Assembly: GCA_025931335.1 (NCBI GenBank)
Contig: JAICNG010000023.1
Location: 1 to 45,192 of the forward strand
Reading direction: 5' to 3'
Length of the DNA: 45,192 nucleotides
From: Gemmatimonadaceae bacterium
GTDB taxonomy: Bacteria > Gemmatimonadota > Gemmatimonadetes > Gemmatimonadales > Gemmatimonadaceae
Under the pieces are notes generated by a model that saw only the letters and a program-made list of their open reading frames with translations, had not been told where the DNA came from and ran no database searches. The translations under genes and the position numbers were made by a program. Below, in pieces: positions 32,104 to 39,899 of the stretch (positions within the stretch are counted from its first letter, which is position 1; the number at the start of each line of letters is the position of its first letter).

Positions 32104-32921
32104 GGGGAATGCGATACGTGCAGCGAGCGCGACGAACGCTCGGGCCGGGTCGCGCACTCACGATCCTCGAGTATCACTCGATCGATCCGGTGCCGCACCG
32201 CTTCGCGATCACCCCAGACACGTTCGAGCGGCAGCTCGACCTCATTCAGTCGCGGTACGAGATCGTGCGGTTGCGCGACGTGCCGGCGTTGCTGCGGGCC
32301 GGCGACGCGAAACGCCGCGTGGTCCTCACCTTCGATGACGCGTACGTCGACTTCGCCCGTCACGCCCTGCCACGACTCGCCGAGCGGTCGATCCCCGCCA
32401 CCGTGTTCGTTCCCACCGCGTTCATTGGCGGCGTCAACGCGTGGGACCAGCACATCGACGGCGTCCCACTCCGGCACATCATGACCGGGCAGGAGCTGCG
32501 TGCGATCCAGGCGACCGGGCTCGTGGATTTGGGATCACACACGATCGACCACGTGAGGATGTCGCGAATAGAGGAAGGGGAGATGCGACGCCAGGCGCAG
32601 GGATCGCGGGCGACGCTCGAGCACCTGCTCCAGGTGCCGGTGCGCTCCTTCGCCTATCCCTACGGTATGCTCGACGACCGCTCGCCGACCGCCGAGCGGG
32701 TGCTCGCCGAAGCAGGGTACGACGTGGCGGTGATCTCGCACTGGGGAACCGTCAACAGCGCGGCCAACCTCCTCTCCCTGCGTCGCATCGCGCTCACCGA
32801 GCGGGACGACGACGAAACGATCACCGCGAAGATCGAGGGCGCGTACGACTGGATCGCCATCAAGGAGCGAGTGGCGACGGTGCTGCGGTCGGCACGGCGG
32901 TTGACGGGAGGGCTCCGATGA
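32100..32921 (+). CDS. Polysaccharide deacetylase (CE4, NodB domain), second copy
   Basis: A 273-residue NodB-type deacetylase without DUF3473. Motifs: LEYHSID near residue 24, catalytic/metal VVLTFDDAYVDF (Asp pair ~78-79), the metal-binding DLGSHTIDHVRMS (H-x3-H), and the YPYG segment RSFAYPYGMLDD. No signal peptide, so it may act on cytoplasmic precursors or be anchored through partners. It is more like the IcaB/PgaB-type deacetylases than the upstream DUF3473 copy. It overlaps the aminotransferase gene by ATGA, and the following glycosyltransferase ATG overlaps its stop. Confidence 0.92.
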   Translation: MRGMRYVQRARRTLGPGRALTILEYHSIDPVPHRFAITPDTFERQLDLIQSRYEIVRLRDVPALLRAGDAKRRVVLTFDDAYVDFARHALPRLAERSIPATVFVPTAFIGGVNAWDQHIDGVPLRHIMTGQELRAIQATGLVDLGSHTIDHVRMSRIEEGEMRRQAQGSRATLEHLLQVPVRSFAYPYGMLDDRSPTAERVLAEAGYDVAVISHWGTVNSAANLLSLRRIALTERDDDETITAKIEGAYDWIAIKERVATVLRSARRLTGGLR

Positions 32922-34105
32922 CGAGCGGGATTGGCACGCTCACGGAGACGATGACACCAGTGGCGAACGACGACACTTCAATTGCCGCGACCGCGGTGGC
33001 GGCGCGCCCGATTCGCGTCACGCACGTGATTCACTGTCTCGAGGGCGGCGGAATGGAGCTCATTCTCGCCGCGATGGTGCGCGGATTTCGACACAGCGCG
33101 GTGAAGACGACGATCATCACACTCGACGGACGGGTGGGCAGCGTGGGTGCGGAGCTGCGCGGCGATGTCGAGGAGATCGTCGCGCATCGGTCGTCGCGCG
33201 GATGGTCGATGCTGCTCCCCCTCGCGCTGGCCGTGGAGATCCGGCGCACGAGGCCGGACGTGGTGCATCTCTACAGTGGCGCGTGGTACAAGGGCGCGCT
33301 CGCCGCGCGCCTGGCTGGCGTGCGCCGCGTGGTGTACACCGAGCACGGTCTCCAGCAGGACGATCACCGCGTGGCGCCACTCCTGTTTCGCCTGGCGGCG
33401 CGCCTGACGAGTGAGGTCACCGCGGTGTCGGAGCTGCTGCGGCAGCACCTCATCCGTACCGCCGGGATCCCGCCGGCGCGCGTGCGCACGATCGAGAACG
33501 GCGTCGACGTCGACACGTATACGCCTGGCGAGCCCCCGCCAGGATTGCGCGAGCGGCTCGAGATTCCGCGTGAGGCGGTGGTCGTGGGGAGCGTCGGACG
33601 GCTCGAGGTGGTGAAGGCGTACGACGTGCTCATTCGTGCCGTCGCATCCCTCGATGATACCGGCGCACGGCCCGTCTACCTGGTGCTCTGCGGTGCCGGA
33701 TCGCAAGGCGATGCGCTCGCCTCGCTCGCGCGCGAGCTCGGTGTCGCCGATCGCGTGCGTTTCGCCGGGTGGACCGATCGGCCGCTGGACTTCTATCGGC
33801 TCTTCGACGTGTTCGTGCTGTCGTCGCGGAGTGAGGGTGCGCCGATGAGCTTGATGGAGGCGATGGCGACCGGCACCGCGCCGGTCGTGGCGAACGTCGG
33901 CGCCATCGCCGAGATCCTCGGTCCCGCGCTTCGCGGCCAGCTCGTTCCCTCAGGGGATGTGGAAGCGCTCGCGAACGCGCTCGCGCGAACGATCGAATCG
34001 CCTGTGAGCTGCCGCCGGATTGGGGAAGCGGCCCGCGAACGGATCGTGGAGCGGCACTCGTTCCGGCGGATGATCCGCGAGTACGAGGCGCTGTATCGAG
34101 CCTGA
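32918..34105 (+). CDS. Family 4 glycosyltransferase (GT-B fold)
   Basis: A 395-residue GT4 enzyme. The N-terminal Rossmann half opens with IRVTHVIHCLEGGGMELIL (residues ~30-48), the pattern seen in the exosortase-A-associated sugar transferase group. The C-terminal half has VVVGSVGRLEVVKAYDVLI and the sugar-nucleotide signature VFVLSSRSEGAPMSLMEAMATG with the conserved E-x7-E arrangement. It adds a sugar from an activated donor to a lipid-linked chain. It is last in a chain of five overlapping genes and is followed by a 249-bp gap that holds the sigma-54-type promoter of the carrier/FkbH operon. Confidence 0.93.
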   Translation: MTSGIGTLTETMTPVANDDTSIAATAVAARPIRVTHVIHCLEGGGMELILAAMVRGFRHSAVKTTIITLDGRVGSVGAELRGDVEEIVAHRSSRGWSMLLPLALAVEIRRTRPDVVHLYSGAWYKGALAARLAGVRRVVYTEHGLQQDDHRVAPLLFRLAARLTSEVTAVSELLRQHLIRTAGIPPARVRTIENGVDVDTYTPGEPPPGLRERLEIPREAVVVGSVGRLEVVKAYDVLIRAVASLDDTGARPVYLVLCGAGSQGDALASLARELGVADRVRFAGWTDRPLDFYRLFDVFVLSSRSEGAPMSLMEAMATGTAPVVANVGAIAEILGPALRGQLVPSGDVEALANALARTIESPVSCRRIGEAARERIVERHSFRRMIREYEALYRA

Positions 34106-34110
34106 CGCCA

Positions 34111-34119
34111 TGTGGCGCC
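34111..34119 (+). promoter_or_regulatory. Activator-type box TGTGGCGCC upstream of the carrier/FkbH operon
   Basis: An exact copy of the box found twice near 23035-23062 and 37581-37608. A degenerate second half (TGTTGCG at 34131) follows. It ends 138 bp before the GG of the sigma-54-type element at 34256. Confidence 0.5.
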
Positions 34120-34255
34120 GGCTTTCAGGCTGTTGCGAACCCGCTACACCGTGCCGGAGACCGGTGTGGGGCCGCTCGCGGGCAACGCCCCGTTTCCCCT
34201 TGGCAGCAAAAGAGATAACCCTGTTTCGCCACACGCGTCGAGCACCCGCCCCACA

Positions 34256-34271
34256 TGGCGTTGGTCATGCA
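34256..34271 (+). promoter_or_regulatory. Sigma-54-type -24/-12 element upstream of the carrier/FkbH operon
   Basis: TGGCGTTGGTCATGCA: GG at 34257-34258 and GC at 34269-34270 with exactly 10 bp between, TGGC at -24 and TGCA at -12. Predicted start near 34282 gives a ~70-base leader to the carrier gene. Confidence 0.6.
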
Positions 34272-34354
34272 GACCACCGGGGCGGCCCGCGGCCATCAGC
34301 CTTCGTCGCGAGCCGCTCGGCCGTACCCGTCCCGATCTCCCTACGACTGCCTCA

Positions 34355-34603
34355 ATGAGCTTCGACGAGCGACTTCGCCTCGTGTTTGCCTCCGTTCTCG
34401 GAATTGACGCTTCCACTCTCACCGACGACGACTCCTCACAGACCATCGCGGAGTGGGACTCGCTCACGCACCTCAACCTGATCTTCGCGCTGGAGGCGGA
34501 GTTCGGGGTGAGGTTCGAGGCGGAGGAGATTCCCGAGCTCATGTCGGTGCGCGCGATGCGGCAGCGGATTCCGCGAGAGATCGATGGCGCTCAGTACGTC
34601 TGA
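34355..34603 (+). CDS. Acyl carrier protein (partner of FkbH-type enzyme)
   Basis: An 82-residue carrier protein. The phosphopantetheine serine is in AEWDSLTHLNLIFALE, with the helix 2 pattern of small discrete ACPs that work with FkbH-type enzymes. The ATG at 34355 follows the promoter region directly; a longer upstream frame is non-coding. It overlaps the FkbH-type gene by 20 bp, and this ACP-FkbH pairing is the arrangement used to make glyceryl-ACP in polyketide pathways. It differs clearly from the other carrier protein in this window (19147-19392). Confidence 0.92.
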   Translation: MSFDERLRLVFASVLGIDASTLTDDDSSQTIAEWDSLTHLNLIFALEAEFGVRFEAEEIPELMSVRAMRQRIPREIDGAQYV

Positions 34604-36428
34604 CGCGCCGGCGGCGCCGGTGCTCGCGCCATCGGCGGCCGGCGTCACGCTCCCCGCGGGGGAGCTGAAGCCAGCCGAGTACATGCGCCTCGCGCGAGCA
34701 CTGCGTGAGTCGCGGAATCCCTCGCTGCGCGCGATGCGGGTGGCCGTACTCTCGAGCCACACGCTCGGGATCGTCGAGCCGTTCGTGAGTGTCGAGGGTG
34801 CGCGGGAGGGGATGGCGGTCGAGTGCTACTTCGGAGCGTTCGGCCAATTCGAGCAGGAGCTCGCCGATCCCAGCTCCGGGGTGCATCGCTTCGATCCAAC
34901 CGCGCTGGTGATCGCGCTGCGTCCCGAGGATGTGGACCCGGACGCGGTCGTGCGCTATCACGCGACCGGAGGCAAGCGCTTCGAGGCGCTCGCCGACGAG
35001 CTGTGCACCCGACTGGGCGGCTGCGTCGCACTCTTTCGCGAGCGCTCCTCGGCGCCCGTCTTCATCGCCAACTTCGCGGAGCCCTCGATCCTGCCGCTCG
35101 GCATCTTCGATGCGGGGACGACGTCGCTGACGGCCGCACTCGCGCGCGCGAATGATCGGCTCCGCCAGATCGCGGCCGCGCACTCCGGAGTGGTGATCTG
35201 GGACTACGCGGGCCTCGTCCGCTCGCGGGGATCGGCGGAGTGGACCGACGCGCGGCTCTGGTCGCTCGGGCGCATCGCGGTCGCGGCCACGCATCAGCCC
35301 GCGCTCGCCCGCCATCTCGCGCGCACGATCGCCAGCGCCACGCGCGCCGCCGCCAAATGTCTGGTGCTCGATCTCGACAATACGCTGTGGGGCGGCGTGA
35401 TCGGGGACGATGGCATGGAGGGGATCGCGCTCGGGGACGACCATCCGGGGAGCGCGTTCAAGGCGTTTCAGCGGCGCGTGCTCTCGCTCATGGATCGCGG
35501 GATCCTCATTGCTCTCGCCAGCAAGAACGATCTCGACGTGGTCGAGCGCGTGTTTCGCGAGCATCCGGAGATGCTGATCAAGTGGGAGCATCTCGCGGCT
35601 GTTCGCATCAACTGGTCGCCCAAGAGCATCAACCTTCGCGAGATCGCCGACGAGCTCAACATCGGGTCGGACGCGCTCGTGCTGTTCGACGACAATCCCG
35701 TCGAGCGGGCGGAGGTGCGCGCCAACGCCCCCGAGGTGGGCGTGATCGAGGTGCCGGCGGACCCGTTAGGCTACGAGCGGGCCCTCGCCGACGCCTCGTA
35801 CTTCGACCAGACGTCGCTGTCCAGCGAAGACCGCGCGCGCAGCGATTCGTACCAGCAGGAGCGCCGTCGTCGCGAGTTCGGCCAGCGGTTCGAGTCGGTG
35901 GACGAGTTCCTGCGCGGCCTCGAGATGGTCGTCGAGATCGGCACCGCGTCGCCGAGCACGATGGGGAGGATCGCGCAGCTCGTGGCGAAGACGAACCAGT
36001 TCAACCTCACGACGCGGCGCCACAGCGAGGCGCAGATCGCGGCGATGGCACGGCGCTCCGATGGCCGCGTCGCGTACCTTCGCCTCACCGACCGGTTTGG
36101 AGATCAGGGGCTCGTGGCGGTCGCGATTCTCCTTCGGCGCGGCAACGACGCCGCCATCGACACGCTCGTGATGAGCTGCCGGGTGATGAACCGGCGCGTC
36201 GAGGATGCGCTGATGGCGTACCTGGTGGGCGAAGCCCGCGCGATGGGATGCCGCAGCGTCGTCGGCGATTTCCTGCCGACGAAGAAGAACGGCATGGTGC
36301 GCGAGTTCTACCCGCGCTTCGGCTTCACGCGAGTCGCCGAGGAGGAGGGCGTCACGCGTTATGCGCTCGATCTGCGAACCGCCACCGTCGAGTGGCCTGC
36401 CGTGATCCAGCGTTCTGGAACCCCGTGA
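34584..36428 (+). CDS. FkbH-type HAD-IIIC enzyme (candidate glyceryl-ACP synthase/phosphatase)
   Basis: A 614-residue, three-part protein. Residues ~50-240 form an SGNH-like N-domain seen in the long FkbH subgroup. The HAD domain has motif I DLDNTLWGG at 263-271 (Asp263 nucleophile, Asp265) and the downstream motifs ALASKND and VLFDDNPVERAEV. A C-terminal GNAT-like domain (~445-600) includes TNQFNLTTRRHSE and FLPTKKNGMVREFYPRFGF. FkbH-type enzymes take 1,3-bisphosphoglycerate, dephosphorylate it and load the glyceryl unit onto an ACP. The overlapping ACP gene supports this reaction here. In a polysaccharide locus the product would be a donor for decorating sugars (inference), since no polyketide synthase is present. 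Confidence 0.92.
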   Translation: MALSTSDAPAAPVLAPSAAGVTLPAGELKPAEYMRLARALRESRNPSLRAMRVAVLSSHTLGIVEPFVSVEGAREGMAVECYFGAFGQFEQELADPSSGVHRFDPTALVIALRPEDVDPDAVVRYHATGGKRFEALADELCTRLGGCVALFRERSSAPVFIANFAEPSILPLGIFDAGTTSLTAALARANDRLRQIAAAHSGVVIWDYAGLVRSRGSAEWTDARLWSLGRIAVAATHQPALARHLARTIASATRAAAKCLVLDLDNTLWGGVIGDDGMEGIALGDDHPGSAFKAFQRRVLSLMDRGILIALASKNDLDVVERVFREHPEMLIKWEHLAAVRINWSPKSINLREIADELNIGSDALVLFDDNPVERAEVRANAPEVGVIEVPADPLGYERALADASYFDQTSLSSEDRARSDSYQQERRRREFGQRFESVDEFLRGLEMVVEIGTASPSTMGRIAQLVAKTNQFNLTTRRHSEAQIAAMARRSDGRVAYLRLTDRFGDQGLVAVAILLRRGNDAAIDTLVMSCRVMNRRVEDALMAYLVGEARAMGCRSVVGDFLPTKKNGMVREFYPRFGFTRVAEEEGVTRYALDLRTATVEWPAVIQRSGTP

Positions 36429-37573
36429 CCGTTGCCGCTCCGGCCGCGCCCGCGCTGCGCGTCCGCCGTTATGATCCCGCCGACCTGCCCGCCGTCGAGC
36501 GATTGAATCGCCGCTTTCAGGCGGCGAACATCGATCACGTGCTGTACCCGGAGAACGAGCGCCAGCGCACGGCCACGGAGCGCGCGAGCTGGGTGCGCGA
36601 CCGTCTCTTCGTCGCCGCGCAGCAGGACGAGATCCGCGCCGGTGTCTGGCTCAAGGAGCAGGAGTTCTCGATCGCCGGCTCTCCCGTTCGGGCGGGCTGG
36701 GCCAAGTATCCGGTGAGCGAGAGCCTGATCGATCGCGCATACGCCGGGATTCCCGGCAGTCTGCTCTTTCAGCTGCTCCGCGAGCAGCCTCGACTCATGG
36801 CGCTCGGACTTGGCGGGCACGAAGGGCCCTTCGCGCGCCTTCTCGCCGGGATGCGCTGGCCCGGCGTCACCATCCCGTTCTTCGTAAAGGTCGTCAGCGG
36901 TGGGCGCGTCGCGCGGGAGCTGACCGTCATTCGGGCCTCCCGCGCACGGAGCGCACTGCTCGACGTGCTCGCGTACACCGGCCTCGCCACGGCGAGCGTG
37001 GCGGTTCTCGACGGTCTGCGCTCGCTTCGTCTGCCCCCGCGGCCCTCCGGCTACTCGTCCACGGTCGTTGACTCGTTCGGAGACTGGACCGACGCCCTGT
37101 GGGCGCGCAGCCGGGGCGAGTACGGCTTTCTGGCGACGCGCGACGCCGCCGCGCTCTCGCAGATCTACACCGATGAGTATCGCGGTGTCACTCAGCTGCG
37201 CGTGGAGCGGGGCGGGGAAGTTGTCGGATGGGCGTGCGTGCACCGGATGGACGGCCGACGTCCAGGTGCACAGAGTCCGTTCGGCAAGCTCGTCGTGGGT
37301 GTGGTCGCGGATTGCCTGGCGACTCCGGCGGACGCCGCGGGAGTGGTGTACGAGGCGACGCGCTGCCTGCTCGATCAGAAGGTGGATCTCCTCATCAGCC
37401 ATCAGAGCCACCCGGCCTGGGGCGCCGCGCTCGAGAGCATCGGCTGGTTCCGTCGTCCGAGTAACTTCGCGTTCTATCGGTCCCCTGCCGTGGAGGCCCT
37501 GGCCGCCGATTCCTTCGGCGCTGGGACCTACCATCTCACCCGTGGTGACTGCGACGGCCTGATGCGCGTGTGA
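36425..37573 (+). CDS. Double GNAT-fold protein (putative acyltransferase)
   Basis: A 382-residue protein starting at GTG in a GTGA overlap with the FkbH-type gene. The N-terminal half begins LRVRRYDPADLPAVERLNRRF, a typical GNAT first helix, and has PVRAGWAKYPVSE and MALGLGGHEGPFARLLAGM, resembling acetyl-CoA-binding and 'G-x-G' regions. The C-terminal half (LRVERGGEVVGWACVHRMDG ... WGAALESIGWFRRPSNFAFYRS) looks like a second GNAT repeat, giving a FemAB-like plan. It may transfer the group loaded on the neighbouring ACP. I recognise the fold, not a characterised family. Confidence 0.75.
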   Translation: MTVAAPAAPALRVRRYDPADLPAVERLNRRFQAANIDHVLYPENERQRTATERASWVRDRLFVAAQQDEIRAGVWLKEQEFSIAGSPVRAGWAKYPVSESLIDRAYAGIPGSLLFQLLREQPRLMALGLGGHEGPFARLLAGMRWPGVTIPFFVKVVSGGRVARELTVIRASRARSALLDVLAYTGLATASVAVLDGLRSLRLPPRPSGYSSTVVDSFGDWTDALWARSRGEYGFLATRDAAALSQIYTDEYRGVTQLRVERGGEVVGWACVHRMDGRRPGAQSPFGKLVVGVVADCLATPADAAGVVYEATRCLLDQKVDLLISHQSHPAWGAALESIGWFRRPSNFAFYRSPAVEALAADSFGAGTYHLTRGDCDGLMRV

Positions 37574-37580
37574 GCGCACT

Positions 37581-37608
37581 TGTGGCGCCCATTTCGGCAT
37601 GTGGCGCG
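37581..37608 (+). promoter_or_regulatory. Tandem activator-type boxes TGTGGCGCC-N10-TGTGGCGCG
   Basis: Direct repeats at 37581-37589 and 37600-37608, start to start 19 bp, exactly the spacing at 23035-23062. The first box ends 137 bp before the GG of the sigma-54-type element at 37725. Confidence 0.6.
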
Positions 37609-37724
37609 CGTGCAACGGCTCATGCCATGAGCGGCCGTGGGAAGGCTTGGGGGCGAGCAGTATAAGCTGTTGTAGCACAACGCGTTGAACCGTTGTCGCG
37701 GCGACCGGGTCCGCGCCGGGGTGG

Positions 37725-37740
37725 TGGCAGCGTAAGTGCA
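37725..37740 (+). promoter_or_regulatory. Sigma-54-type -24/-12 element upstream of the O-antigen ligase operon
   Basis: TGGCAGCGTAAGTGCA: perfect TGGCA at -24, GG at 37726-37727 and GC at 37738-37739 with exactly 10 bp between, TGCA at -12. Predicted start near 37751, only a few bases before the ATG at 37755. Best of the three sigma-54-type elements in the window. Confidence 0.62.
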
Positions 37741-37754
37741 AACTCCCCCGACGC

Positions 37755-39173
37755 ATGGTTCCCGGTCCCGCGCAGCTCCCGACAGCATTCCCGACGGCCA
37801 CCGCGACGGCGCCCACGGCGCCGTTGGGCGGGGTGCGTTCGAGGCGCCAGCGCGCGGCAACCGCGCGGCGCCCTCGCACCGGCGCGCTGCTCGTGATGGC
37901 GGCCGTGCTGTGCGCCGTGATGGTGGGGCGGCTGCACGAGCTCTTCCCGCCGCTCCGCTTTCTCCCGGTCGGGAAGATCCTGCTGCCCCTCGGGCTGTTT
38001 TTCCTCGTGCGTCAGCGGGATCTCGCGGCGCGGCTCGCCGTGTTCCGCACCCCGCAGGGCATCGCGTTCATCGTGTTCGTCGCGGCGATGGCGCTCTCCG
38101 TTCCAACCAGCATGGTGCAGGGGCAGAGTCTCTCGGACTTGCTGCTGTTCCTGTACGGTCCCGTCCCGTTCGTCGTGATTCTCGCGTCGGCGCCGCGATC
38201 GGCCGCGGACCTCACCGTGCTCATGAAGGCGCTGATCGTCGCCATGCTCGTGTTCGGGACGGCGATGCTCAGTGGCATTGGCGCGTCGTACGGCGATCGT
38301 CTGTCCGGCTCGACGACGTACGATCCGAACGACGTCGCGCACATCGCCGTGACCTGCGTGCCGTTCGCGGTGTTTCTGCTTCGCGACCGCAGCCGCATGT
38401 GGAGGCTGATCGCTCTCGGATCGCTCCTCATGCTGATGACGATCGTGATGCTCAGCGCATCGCGCGGCGGAACCATCGCCCTCGCGATCGTGCTGGTGAG
38501 CCTGCTGCTGGCGCGGTCGCACCTGAAGACGCGCTGGAAGGCCGCGCTCCTCATTCTCGTGACCGTCGCGCTGGCGACGGCGCCCACCGTGTTCTGGGAG
38601 CGTCTGGCGACGCTCACCGACATGTCGTCGGACTACAACATCAGCTCCGAGAGCGGTCGCCTCGAGATCTGGAAGCGCGGCGTGAAGGTCCTCGCCAGCA
38701 ACCCGCTCACGGGCGTGGGGCTGGGGCAGTTCGCGACCGCCGACGGCACGTTTGCCTCGCGCGAGGGCTCGTACGACAAGTCCTGGCACACGGCGCATAA
38801 CGCGCCTCTCCAGGTCGGCGTGGAGATCGGCGTCATCGGATTGATCGCCTTCTTCTCGTTGTTCGTGCCGACGATCCGCGCCGCTCGGCGCGCGCGCCGG
38901 CTCGCCGCGGCCGGCGCGGTCGATCCCGATCTCGCCCGTCTGGGCGATGCGTTGCGCATCTCGCTGCTCGGCTTCGGGGTCGGCGCGCTCTTTCTCAGCG
39001 CGGGGTTCAGCATCATCACCATGACGCTGGCCGGCATGGGCATGGCGTACTCCGGAATGCTCCGAGGAGCCATTCCGCGCGCGCGTCCCGCCCCGCCGCT
39101 GCGCCGGCACCGCACGCCGCACGTCTCTCCCTCACTCGGCGGCGATCCTCCGATCGCTCCGTCCGCCACCTAA
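37755..39173 (+). CDS. O-antigen ligase/polymerase-like (Wzy_C) membrane protein
   Basis: Up to 472 residues with about ten membrane helices. Family signatures: MLSASRGGTIALAIV in the middle, the periplasmic loop SSESGRLEIWKRGVKVLASN with NPLTGVGLGQF, and HNAPLQVGVEIGVIG with the conserved loop His. It polymerises or transfers lipid-linked glycan at the periplasmic face. The first 45 residues (Pro/Ala/Thr-rich, then Arg-rich) are unlike the family, and the annotated ATG lies only a few bases after the predicted sigma-54 start site, so translation may begin later (GTG at 37833 or 37893). It is first in an operon with the methyltransferase, glycosyltransferase, amidotransferase and formyltransferase genes. 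Confidence 0.9.
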   Translation: MVPGPAQLPTAFPTATATAPTAPLGGVRSRRQRAATARRPRTGALLVMAAVLCAVMVGRLHELFPPLRFLPVGKILLPLGLFFLVRQRDLAARLAVFRTPQGIAFIVFVAAMALSVPTSMVQGQSLSDLLLFLYGPVPFVVILASAPRSAADLTVLMKALIVAMLVFGTAMLSGIGASYGDRLSGSTTYDPNDVAHIAVTCVPFAVFLLRDRSRMWRLIALGSLLMLMTIVMLSASRGGTIALAIVLVSLLLARSHLKTRWKAALLILVTVALATAPTVFWERLATLTDMSSDYNISSESGRLEIWKRGVKVLASNPLTGVGLGQFATADGTFASREGSYDKSWHTAHNAPLQVGVEIGVIGLIAFFSLFVPTIRAARRARRLAAAGAVDPDLARLGDALRISLLGFGVGALFLSAGFSIITMTLAGMGMAYSGMLRGAIPRARPAPPLRRHRTPHVSPSLGGDPPIAPSAT

Positions 39174-39194
39174 CGATTCAGCCACCGGGCACCC

Positions 39195-39899
39195 ATGCAG
39201 GATCTGAAAGCGGAACGCGACTTCTACGACGAGCTGTTCACGGCCAAGCCGATGAACGAGCACATCACGCAGGGCTACGAGGAGCTGTACGACCTCGCGT
39301 TCACGACGCCGCCGCGCGGCCTCGTGCTCGATCTCGGCTGCGGCACCGGTGCCCACAGCGTGCGTCTGGCGCGGCGCGGCTACCCGGTCGTCAGCGTCGA
39401 CCTCACCTATCCGGGGACGCGCTCGGCGAAGCGGCGCCTGGATGAGCTCGGCCTCGAGTCGATGTGCGTGGTGGCCGACGCCGAGCATCTGCCCTTCCGC
39501 GATGCGTCCTTCGACACCGTCTGGGCGGCGCTGCTGCTGCACCACTTCCCCCGGCTCGACGCGCTGCCGGCCGAGATCCGGCGCCTCACGCGGCGGCGGC
39601 TCATCGCCTTCGAGCCGAACGCCTGGAACCTGCTCACCTGGCTCGCGTTCAACGTCATCAATCGCGTGATCAAGCTGAAGACGATCGTGAAGAATCAGCG
39701 CGCGCTCCGGCCTGGTCACCTTCGCCGCGTGTTCTCGAGCGCGGGTTTCGCGGGCTTCCGGGTACACTTCGTCGATCGCGGCTGGAACGACGCGATGGGC
39801 GGCTTTGCCCGGCGCACGTATCGGGCGGCGACGAGCCTGCTCCCCGATCGCTTTCGCGCCAACAAGTTCCTGTTCATCGCCGAGACCGCGCCTCGATGA
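39195..39899 (+). CDS. Class I SAM-dependent methyltransferase
   Basis: A 234-residue methyltransferase with motif I VLDLGCGTG at residues ~44-52, the acidic motif II (VVSVDLT), VVADAEHLPFRDASFDTVWAALLLHH as motifs III-IV, and a C-terminal region FRVHFVDRGWNDAMG. It belongs to the Methyltransf_11/25 group, which often modifies sugars or lipids. In this operon a sugar O- or N-methylation is plausible but not shown. It lies 21 bp after the O-antigen ligase gene, and its stop overlaps the following glycosyltransferase ATG (ATGA). Confidence 0.9.
   Translation: MQDLKAERDFYDELFTAKPMNEHITQGYEELYDLAFTTPPRGLVLDLGCGTGAHSVRLARRGYPVVSVDLTYPGTRSAKRRLDELGLESMCVVADAEHLPFRDASFDTVWAALLLHHFPRLDALPAEIRRLTRRRLIAFEPNAWNLLTWLAFNVINRVIKLKTIVKNQRALRPGHLRRVFSSAGFAGFRVHFVDRGWNDAMGGFARRTYRAATSLLPDRFRANKFLFIAETAPR

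Noticed and set aside
37617..37631. GCTCAT/ATGAGC hairpin as terminator of the carrier/FkbH operon
   Set aside because: The stem is only 6 bp with no U-tract, too weak to support a terminator call.
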